From positions 1 through 6,259 of the forward strand of contig CALBXN010000157.1 of assembly GCA_937890485.1 (NCBI GenBank): 6,259 nt of DNA. The letters are read 5' to 3'. Shown piece by piece: positions 1-4,650 of the stretch (the first letter of the stretch is position 1; every line of letters starts with the position of its first letter). The position numbers and the translations under genes are program-made. Under the pieces are notes generated by a model. It was not told the DNA's origin. It made no database searches and saw only the letters and a list, made by a program, of their open reading frames with translations. This stretch comes from an uncultured Treponema sp. Lineage in GTDB: Bacteria > Spirochaetota > Spirochaetia > Treponematales > Treponemataceae.

Positions 1-117
1 CTCGTGGGCAAACAAGCAATCCATCGCAAGATCCGTGGACAGCATCTCAACGGTTAGAGTGATCGTACCATCCGAATTGACCTTATATTCGGTTACTTCT
101 GGCTCAACCATATAATA
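1..117 (-). other. Higher-GC fragment of a different protein
   Basis: This stretch is about 48% GC, against about 25% immediately to its right. It encodes residues 147-186 of the frame, including a run of V-N-S-D-G-T-I-T-L-T-V. That pattern resembles small beta-rich secreted or lipoprotein families of Lachnospiraceae (perhaps DUF6070-like, recalled from memory and uncertain). It does not continue the VWA-associated fold. It is most simply explained as sequence from another organism joined at about 110-123. Confidence 0.5.
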
Positions 118-558
118 ATATAGAAATACAAAGTTATTCTTAGTATCACTTATTTCTATTTCTTTTGCGTTAACACTAATTAATGCTAAATCATGTTCTT
201 CATTCCATGGACATTCAAATAATTCCAAATTTGAAGATAATGCTTCTAATGTATCATTTGTATATGAATAATCAAAATAATTCAACATTTGCTCAATATT
301 AACTGCATTTTTATCTATATATTCATTATTATTAATTAATCTTCTTAAATTGGAATAGGCATAAGTTGATGAATCTAATGAAAAACTACTTAAAGGATTA
401 TCATTTGGATCAATATATCCTCTTTCATTAATTTCTGTATATTCTTCAAACTCGCTATTCCCATATACATTTGGTTGATAGTAGTTACCTCCTCCTGAAG
501 TGCTACATCCAACCATATATAGACTTAACAAAACTAATAATATATTTCTCTTCTTCAT
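1..558 (-). CDS. Lipoprotein with VWA-associated N-terminal region, chimeric C-terminal end (partial)
   Basis: The frame runs from an ATG at 558 off the left window edge (186 codons, no stop). A GGAGG at 566-570 lies 7 nt upstream. Residues 1-18 form a lipoprotein signal: basic MKKR, a hydrophobic run, then MVGC with the lipid-acceptor cysteine at 18. Residues about 54-146 match the N-terminal region of YfbK-type von Willebrand factor A proteins (PF12450 type): S-F-S-L-D, Y-S-N-L-R-R, the I-E-Q-M-L-N-Y-F-D-Y core, C-P-W-N, and NNFVFL at 141-146. In that family NxVFL leads straight into the MIDAS strand (D-x-S-G-S). Here it is followed by YYYMVEPEVTEYK and about 40 residues encoded by much higher-GC DNA, with no VWA domain. 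The start and first 146 residues look genuine. The rest looks like another gene joined on. It would be an outer-surface lipoprotein; the VWA partner or ligand is unknown. Confidence 0.75.
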   Translation of the reverse strand, partial: MKKRNILLVLLSLYMVGCSTSGGGNYYQPNVYGNSEFEEYTEINERGYIDPNDNPLSSFSLDSSTYAYSNLRRLINNNEYIDKNAVNIEQMLNYFDYSYTNDTLEALSSNLELFECPWNEEHDLALISVNAKEIEISDTKNNFVFLYYYMVEPEVTEYKVNSDGTITLTVEMLSTDLAMDCLFAHE

Positions 559-565
559 AAATATA

Positions 566-571
566 CCTCCT
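566..571 (-). promoter_or_regulatory. Ribosome binding site of the lipoprotein gene
   Basis: The complement reads AGGAGG, 7 nt before the ATG at 558. This strong Shine-Dalgarno site fixes the start and supports a Bacillota-type host for this segment. Confidence 0.8.
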
Positions 572-672
572 ATAAATTATTCTTTATATTTGGTATTGCC
601 AAAAAATCATCCCAATTCATTATTTCAGTATTAAATGGATTTTGAATTTTATCTTTTGATTTAACTAAGTAA

Positions 673-831
673 TTCCTTTTAATCGGTACTGAAATAGAAC
701 ATGAAATATTTTTATCGGTAATTGCTCTTGCTGTTTCTGCGATGCCAGAAGGATTGCCTTTAGCACTTACTATGGCTTTAACAATTGCGTCTAATAGAAT
801 GTTAAAAGAAAATGTAATTGTAAAAAAGTGA
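673..831 (+). pseudogene. P-type cation ATPase fragment (PEGLP region)
   Basis: The frame opens just after TAA at 670-672 and closes at TGA at 829-831, giving 52 codons. It contains A-M-P-E-G-L-P-L-A-L-T-M-A-L followed by N-R-M-L-K-E-N-V-I-V-K-K. This is the signature of transmembrane helix 4 of P2-type (calcium/cation) ATPases: the PEGL motif in the ion-binding site, then the R-M-x-K-x-N-x-x-V-K stretch that precedes the phosphorylation motif CSDKTGT. The upstream part (LLIGTEIEHEIFLSVIALAV) also fits the loop and start of that helix. The actuator domain, the DKTGT aspartate and everything after are missing, so the piece cannot make a working pump. The codons are undamaged, so this is either a recent deletion remnant or an assembly scrap. 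Confidence 0.7.
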
Positions 832-866
832 ATCATTACAAGATAATTGGGAAAGGAAGCAGTTAT

Positions 867-1193
867 ATGAATCAAATAGAATTAAAAGAAGAAACACAAT
901 TACAATTACTACCTATAATCTTTTCTTGTAAAACTGGAAAAGTTCCAGCAAATACAAAAATTATAATCAAAGATGATAGTGATAATGTTTTATTTGAAAC
1001 AACTCCTAGTAAACAATTTCAATCTATTGTTGTTAGTTTAGAAAGTTTTAATCAAGGTGATACTTATACTATCCAAGTGGGATCAGTTGAACAAACAGTT
1101 ACTCTAAATAATATTTTAACAAATGTGGGTAATAGTGGTATGGGAGGCCAAGGTGGACCTGGTGGTCCAGGAGGTAGACCTCCTAGATGGTAA
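867..1193 (+). pseudogene. C-terminal end of a Cthe_2159-like carbohydrate-binding protein
   Basis: The reading frame opens at GTG 828. ATG 867 is the likelier start, with AAGGAAG 8 nt upstream, and gives 108 residues. The text I-I-I-K-D-x-x-x-N-V-L-F, then T-T-P-S-K-x-F-Q-S-I-V-V-S, then G-D-T-Y-T-I-Q-V-G matches the closing beta-sandwich of the carbohydrate-binding domain family PF14262 (Cthe_2159, DUF4353). Those proteins commonly end in a Gly-rich tail, as here with repeated GGPGG before RPPRW. Full-length members are secreted, with a signal peptide and a long beta-helix of several hundred residues. None of that is present, and the frame upstream switches to a P-type ATPase scrap. It is therefore a truncated gene end rather than a complete small protein. 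If expressed it would stay in the cytoplasm. Confidence 0.65.
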
Positions 1194-1202
1194 TTTTAAA
1201 AT

Positions 1203-1247
1203 AAAAAAGGTCTAGTGAACTAAGTTCACTTAGACCTTTTTATTTTT
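1203..1247. terminator. Bidirectional intrinsic terminator
   Basis: AAAAAGGTCTA-GTGAAC pairs across a TAA loop with GTTCAC-T-TAGACCTTTTT, leaving one bulged base. The top strand ends in a T-rich run, and the A run before the left arm supplies a U-tail on the bottom strand. The hairpin lies between two convergent frames ending at 1193 (plus) and 1240 (minus), and its right edge overlaps the minus-strand stop codon. It should serve both. Confidence 0.88.
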
Positions 1248-2163
1248 TCTTCTTTTCTTTTGATCTTTTATCATTAATAATTTCGATTTCTTTTTCGGTA
1301 ATTAATGTACAATTATTTTCTTTTGCCCAGTTAACACATCCAGTTAAAACAAGTTTTAGGAATGGGCGTGGTACTTTAACAAGCATCTTTAACGCCTCAT
1401 CAGTAAACTTGACAACATCGTCTACCCGATCTGCGGCATATCTTATAGAAGTTAAATCAATTTCTTTATTTGGAATATCTTCTGAAATAGGTTTTCTATA
1501 GTCTGAACACCAGAAATTTTTAGAATCTCTATAACCCCAGTTTGTTGGAAGTGGACAGAAGTTACGTGCAGTTACTCCATTAATTATCGCATCATAGTAT
1601 TTTTCTTTCATTAAAATTTTATCAATTTTAAGAATAAAATGAGCACCAAACTTCGAAGTAATACCATTAAAGTCATGATAAGGGCCATCATATTCTTCTT
1701 GTACTTTATCATCTTGAGCATTATCTAGTTCTTTGACCCAAGTACATTCAAATACTTGATATGCCTCACTTATTACCTTAGGAAATAGTTCATTTGGATG
1801 ATCTACTGATGATAGACCGTCTTCCATTGAAAAAGCGAAATCTTTCATTTTTTCTTCTGGAGTATCTCCAGGAAAACCTAATCTTACATGTTCTTTAAAG
1901 ATCTTTTTTGAATATGGTAAGAAGTTAATTGTACACTTACCACTTCTTAAAATACCTTTACATGTATTAGATGAATTACGACATTCAAGTACCATAGCGT
2001 AATAATCTTTACCTGCTATATAATAAGGAAAGACAAGTGAATACGCTCCAAATGATGTATTACCATTTTCATCAAGTGTTCCAATTAAAGTAAGAGGCAT
2101 TGGAAAAAATGATGATGTTTGATAAAAGTTATCTACTATTCTTAAATCTTTAAAACTACTCAT
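1240..2163 (-). CDS. Flavin reductase-like protein with PCP_red-like C-terminal domain
   Basis: This 307-residue cytoplasmic protein starts at ATG 2163 behind GGAGGA (2169-2174). Residues about 14-185 have the look of the flavin reductase-like / FMN-binding split-barrel family (PF01613 type): P-L-T-L-I-G-T-L-D-E-N-G near the start, N-x-S-F-G-A-Y-S, and a K-C-T-I-N-F-L-P stretch. Family members bind FMN and reduce flavins or act as small oxidoreductases; the substrate here cannot be read from sequence. Residues about 251-300 (FTDEALKMLVKVPRPFLK, then NWAKENN, then LITEKEI) resemble the PCP_red module found at the end of light-independent protochlorophyllide reductase subunit B and in some unrelated redox proteins. 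The last residues are a lysine-rich tail (KEKKKK). Cysteines at 61, 68, 77, 140, 203, 219, 276 and 285 are unusually many, but no CxxC motif is seen. It is probably transcribed alone from its own promoter at about 2190. The reductase fold is fairly sure; the tail assignment is tentative. Confidence 0.75.
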   Translation of the reverse strand: MSSFKDLRIVDNFYQTSSFFPMPLTLIGTLDENGNTSFGAYSLVFPYYIAGKDYYAMVLECRNSSNTCKGILRSGKCTINFLPYSKKIFKEHVRLGFPGDTPEEKMKDFAFSMEDGLSSVDHPNELFPKVISEAYQVFECTWVKELDNAQDDKVQEEYDGPYHDFNGITSKFGAHFILKIDKILMKEKYYDAIINGVTARNFCPLPTNWGYRDSKNFWCSDYRKPISEDIPNKEIDLTSIRYAADRVDDVVKFTDEALKMLVKVPRPFLKLVLTGCVNWAKENNCTLITEKEIEIINDKRSKEKKKK

Positions 2164-2168
2164 AATTA

Positions 2169-2174
2169 TCCTCC
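2169..2174 (-). promoter_or_regulatory. Ribosome binding site of the flavin reductase-like gene
   Basis: The complement reads GGAGGA, 5 nt before the ATG at 2163. It fixes the start. Confidence 0.8.
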
Positions 2175-2190
2175 AGCATTTACTATCTAT

Positions 2191-2219
2191 ATTATATCAT
2201 ATTTAAAGATTTAAAAGAA
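2191..2219 (-). promoter_or_regulatory. Sigma-A-type promoter of the flavin reductase-like gene
   Basis: On the minus strand there is a perfect TATAAT at 2196-2191. TG one base upstream (TGATATAAT) makes it an extended -10. The -35 position, about 17 bp further up (2214-2219, TTCTTT), is weak, as often happens with extended -10 promoters. Transcription would start near 2184, leaving a short leader with the ribosome site. Confidence 0.6.
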
Positions 2220-2227
2220 CTTATTTG

Positions 2228-2674
2228 TTAATCATTTAATCTATTTAATGTATAGTCGATAAACTTTTTTTCAATTCTTTGATAATCTTCAATAACATTA
2301 ATTACAATATCTTTGATCTCTTTGTGAATTTCTTTGTTATCATCTAAAAACTTTATTGAACTAATTAGACCCATATGTGTAGATTTTAAAGCATTAATAC
2401 AAATTGTAAATGCATTATCAAAGATTTTTAGTTTTTCTTTGTAAACACCAAGAATTCCTGCAGCCGTTAAACTAGTTGTTGCGGTTTCATTTTGTTCATG
2501 AATTAATCTTGTTATTTTTTCTTCGTGTGTTTTAAAGATTTCTTCAATCTCTACTATTAAATCAATTAAAGAATCAGCATGTAACTTTTCAGCACTATCT
2601 TTATAGATTCTATAAATACTTGTTCCCATATGAATATAGGATAGAAATTTATTTAATTCGTTTGTTTTTTCCAT
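2228..2674 (-). CDS. DUF2383-like four-helix protein
   Basis: This 148-residue protein has no signal peptide or membrane segment and starts at ATG 2674 behind AGGAGG (2680-2685). It is almost entirely amphipathic helix. The order is L-S-Y-I-H-M-G, an acidic helix with E-I-E-E-I-F-K-T-H-E-E-K-I, then the glycine turn T-A-A-G-I-L-G-V-Y-K-E-K-L-K, then A-L-K-S-T-H-M-G-L. This pattern resembles the ferritin-like helical-bundle family DUF2383 (PF09537). I assign the family at moderate confidence from pattern alone. The scattered His and Glu residues (H35, H50, E51, H58, E60) might suggest metal binding, but no clear diiron ExxH pair can be claimed. No biochemical role is established. It is followed 64 bases on by the separately promoted flavin reductase-like gene, and a gltX terminator lies upstream, so it is probably its own unit. 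Confidence 0.65.
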   Translation of the reverse strand: MEKTNELNKFLSYIHMGTSIYRIYKDSAEKLHADSLIDLIVEIEEIFKTHEEKITRLIHEQNETATTSLTAAGILGVYKEKLKIFDNAFTICINALKSTHMGLISSIKFLDDNKEIHKEIKDIVINVIEDYQRIEKKFIDYTLNRLND

Positions 2675-2679
2675 AGTAT

Positions 2680-2685
2680 CCTCCT
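2680..2685 (-). promoter_or_regulatory. Ribosome binding site of the DUF2383-like gene
   Basis: The complement reads AGGAGG, 5 nt before the ATG at 2674. It fixes the start. Confidence 0.8.
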
Positions 2686-2717
2686 ATATTTATTGTTAAC
2701 CAAATATCTATAATTAT

Positions 2718-2746
2718 GAAAAAAAGTTAGACTTTAAGTCTAACTT
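2718..2746 (-). terminator. Intrinsic terminator after gltX
   Basis: A 9-bp perfect stem, AAGTTAGAC with GTCTAACTT, encloses a 5-base loop. On the minus strand it is followed by a run of seven T (complement of 2719-2725). The stem overlaps the gltX stop codon (2745-2747). This is a classic terminator, separating gltX from the next minus-strand gene. Confidence 0.9.
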
Positions 2747-3422
2747 ATTTTGTTAAGATATTGTTGATTCTTCTTGTAACTTCTTCTTTTCCCAAAATCT
2801 TCATAACAATGTAAAGATTAGGTGATTGTGCTCTTAAAGATACAGTAAGACGAAGGATTGCGGCTACATCACCAACATGTCCTAAGAATGCTTCTTTATT
2901 CTTTTTGTATTCTTTAGCATTTGCTGCAAAGCCGCATGATATTGCAACTTCTTTCATTTGAGCAAACCAATCTTCTTCAGCAAGTTCTAGATCGAATACT
3001 TTTACATATTCAGATAATACTTTCTTAATAGTATCAGATGATAAGTTTTCTGGGAAAACTAATTCTTTTACCATTTCATCATAATATTCATTATAGAAGA
3101 ATTTAATAAGTGGTAAAATATCTGAGAATTTTTCGTAGTCTTTTCTTGGATTTTCTTTTTCTCTTTCAATGCCTACAATTTGCGAAAAATATGCCGGATC
3201 TTTTATGGATGTATAGTTCACTTTTGCATTAAATGCTGTCATCTGATGATAACCATCTGATGTGGATGAAATTGTTAAGATTTTCTGACCATCTATCTCG
3301 TCCTTATCTTTTTCCCATCCTTTAAATTCAAACAGAACTCCCGTCGCGGTTTCTGCCACGAAGAAACTTCCCATTTGCTCACCATCCAGTGTCACACCTG
3401 TTTTCTGGATATCATTAAACAT
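2745..3422 (-). CDS. gltX: Hybrid frame: glutamyl-tRNA synthetase C-terminal domain fused to a FlgK piece
   Basis: Of 225 residues, about 76-225 are the C-terminal helical, anticodon-binding part of a class I glutamate-tRNA ligase. Seen are G-I-E-R-E-K-E-N-P-R-K-D-Y-x-K-F-S-D, then D-W-F-A-Q-M-K-E-V-A, then the hallmark F-L-G-H-V-G-D-V-A-A-I-L-R, then P-N-L-Y-I-V-M-K-I-L-G-K-E-x-V-x-R-R-I. These match the GltX subgroup of Erysipelotrichia-like Bacillota. The catalytic half (HIGH and KMSKS motifs, about 330 residues) is absent. Residues 1 to about 75 are instead a flagellar FlgK segment of higher GC. The ATG at 3422 has no ribosome site and is only an internal Met: the frame stays open back to TGA at 3563-3561. 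The terminator after the stop shows the gltX end is genuine. The whole frame is unlikely to be a real protein and would not charge tRNA. Confidence 0.8.
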   Translation of the reverse strand: MFNDIQKTGVTLDGEQMGSFFVAETATGVLFEFKGWEKDKDEIDGQKILTISSTSDGYHQMTAFNAKVNYTSIKDPAYFSQIVGIEREKENPRKDYEKFSDILPLIKFFYNEYYDEMVKELVFPENLSSDTIKKVLSEYVKVFDLELAEEDWFAQMKEVAISCGFAANAKEYKKNKEAFLGHVGDVAAILRLTVSLRAQSPNLYIVMKILGKEEVTRRINNILTK

Positions 3423-3475
3423 TTCCGTAAAATTACGCAGGAACTCATTTATCTGCTGCTGATAATATGGAATAT
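3198..3475 (-). pseudogene. flgK: Fragment of flagellar hook-associated protein FlgK
   Basis: In the frame that continues into gltX, this stretch reads IPYYQQQINEFLRNF, T-E-M-F-N-D-I-Q-K-T-G-V-T-L-D-G-E, then G-S-F-F-V, and later Y-H-Q-M-T-A-F-N-A-K-V, I-K-D-P. This is the order seen in the C-terminal third of FlgK, the junction protein between flagellar hook and filament: the PYYxxQxNEFxRxFxxxFNxIxxxG helix, then the L-x-G-x-x-G-x-x-F-F strand. The start of FlgK and its C-terminal coiled coil are both missing. The DNA is about 43% GC against about 24% in the gltX part. The style suggests a motile Clostridia (Lachnospiraceae-like) source. It is placed here by a join, not as a functional gene. 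Confidence 0.6.
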
Positions 3476-3895
3476 GCGGTAGGAAACAAGATTCCGTTGT
3501 GGGCGTTCGGTTTTTTGTATTGAATAAATCACCTACTTTGTTTGAGTAAATACAAAAGAATCAATCATTTAAGTAAAGTTCACAAGTTTGTGGTCCACAA
3601 AGTTGTAAACTCTGAAAATTATTAAATATCCACGAAAGGCCTAACGAAAATATAATTTACAAACCAGCACGGAGCAAAGGATATGTAACTCAATCCTATC
3701 TCTTAATAGTATTCAACATATCTGTTTATCATTTATATCATATACTAAAACACAATTTGTATTCAAATAAATCTGTATTCATATCCCAGTGCCAGCATTT
3801 TTTGTAGTCAAAATATTCTTTGAATTTTCTGCATCAGGGATTTGCTGGAACAGGATATTCCAGTTATATTTGCCAGTGTTAAAGAAGTAACCATT
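3476..3895. other. Gene-free stretch upstream of the recombinase
   Basis: These 420 bases hold no frame that looks coding on either strand. They contain the probable join to Bacteroidota-like DNA (about 3476-3500), the near-palindrome at 3577-3611, and two direct copies of TGTATTCA 15 bases apart (3759 and 3774). A TTTTTTG ... TACTTTG pair at about 3510-3540 is close to, but shorter than, the Bacteroidota promoter spacing and is not called. Regulatory or recombination-site DNA is the likeliest content. Confidence 0.5.
3577..3611. repeat. 35-bp near-palindrome, candidate recombinase site
   Basis: Two 17-base arms flank a central T at 3594. The inner seven (TTTGTGG and CCACAAA) pair perfectly. 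Across the full arms 15 of 17 positions match, with mismatches at 3586/3602 and 3581/3607. There is no U-tract, so it is a poor terminator. Its size and symmetry fit a dimeric serine recombinase crossover site or an operator, and the recombinase starts 284 bases downstream. The odd-length centre is atypical for the 2-bp stagger of serine recombinases. Only one copy lies in the window. Confidence 0.5.
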
Positions 3896-4528
3896 ATGAA
3901 GACAGCAGTAATTTACGCCAGAGTATCATCCAGTAATGACAGACAGAACACCCAGCGTCAAATCGAAGACTTGACTCAGTTTGCCAGTCGTAATGAATAC
4001 CAGTTAATGGGAACATACGAAGAGCATATCAGTGGTGCAACCAAGAACGAAAATCGGTTGGTTCTGATGGAATGTATCAACTACTGCATTGAGAACAAAG
4101 TGAACTATCTCCTGCTTTCTGAACTTTCTCGCTTGGGTCGTTCAACGCTTCAAGTATTGAAGTCTTTGGAGCAACTTCACGAATCGGGTGTATCTGTTTA
4201 CATTCAGAATCTTGGCATCCATACTTTGCAACCCAATGGCGAGGTTAATCCAGTTGCCAGTATTATGGTTACGGTGCTTGCCGAAATGGCGAATATAGAG
4301 CGTTCTAACATCGTTTACCGCTTGAATAGTGGTAGGGACAGTTATATCAAGAACGGTGGAAAATTGGGCAGGAAACCAGGTTCTGTGAAGACTTCTGAAC
4401 AGAAGCGAGAAGAGTATAAGGAAGTGATTTCGCTTTTAAAGAAAGGGTATGCCATTCGTAATGTCGCTAAGTTAGGTGGTGTTAGTGTCAGTACCGTTCA
4501 ACGCATAAAGAAAGAGTTTGCATTGTAA
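3896..4528 (+). CDS. Small serine recombinase / DNA invertase, Mpi-like
   Basis: The chosen ATG at 3896 gives 210 residues and begins MKTAVIYARVSS, the normal first strand of the family. A TTG at 3842 in the same frame would add 18 residues outside the fold. The catalytic serine is S11 in the Y-x-R-V-S motif with R9. The second arginine motif is E76-L-S-R-L-G-R82. The long dimer helix E holds A-E-M-A-N-I-E-R followed by R-L-N-S-G-R. Residues 156-162 (KLGRKPG) form the arm that lies in the minor groove, and 168-208 are the helix-turn-helix with S-V-S-T-V-Q-R-I-K recognition helix. Length and layout match small invertases/resolvases, and the text closely resembles Bacteroides Mpi-type invertases, which flip promoters of surface-polysaccharide and other loci. 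It cuts and rejoins DNA through a 5'-phosphoserine link. The nearby palindrome is a candidate target. No second inverted copy is visible, so what it inverts or resolves is unknown. Confidence 0.9.
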   Translation: MKTAVIYARVSSSNDRQNTQRQIEDLTQFASRNEYQLMGTYEEHISGATKNENRLVLMECINYCIENKVNYLLLSELSRLGRSTLQVLKSLEQLHESGVSVYIQNLGIHTLQPNGEVNPVASIMVTVLAEMANIERSNIVYRLNSGRDSYIKNGGKLGRKPGSVKTSEQKREEYKEVISLLKKGYAIRNVAKLGGVSVSTVQRIKKEFAL

Positions 4529-4581
4529 ACTGATTATAATGCAGACATTCTGCTATGTACTTATAAATATCACTTAGTTAC

Positions 4582-4615
4582 TTGACATATCTAATAACAT
4601 TTTTTCGTATCTTTG
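4582..4615 (+). promoter_or_regulatory. Bacteroidota-type promoter of the HsdR-N-like gene
   Basis: TATCTTTG at 4608-4615 is a perfect match to the Bacteroidota -7 element TAnnTTTG. TTG at 4582-4584 (within CTTGACA) serves as the -33 element. The 23-bp gap is a little longer than the usual 19-21. Transcription would begin near 4622, leaving a leader of about 29 bases. The gene therefore need not rely on read-through from the recombinase. Confidence 0.6.
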
Positions 4616-4650
4616 TATGATATTAACATCCATTCGAAAACCATAATTAT

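Noticed and set aside
570..875. 101-codon minus-strand frame
   Set aside because: It is antisense to the P-type ATPase fragment, whose family match is clear, and overlaps the start of the Cthe_2159-like frame. The product has no recognisable domain.
3759..3781. Two TGTATTCA direct repeats
   Set aside because: They are two 8-base copies in AT-rich DNA. That could be chance and is too little for an array or iteron set.
3772..3894. Short plus-strand open frame ahead of the recombinase
   Set aside because: It is 40 codons of hydrophobic text without a start codon or family likeness.
3842..3895. Upstream TTG start for the recombinase
   Set aside because: It would add 18 residues before the conserved first strand (KTAVIYARVS), where the family normally starts. 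ATG 3896 is preferred.
4541..4553. Small hairpin after the recombinase (GCAGA/TCTGC)
   Set aside because: It has only 5-bp arms and no T-run, which is not enough to call a terminator.
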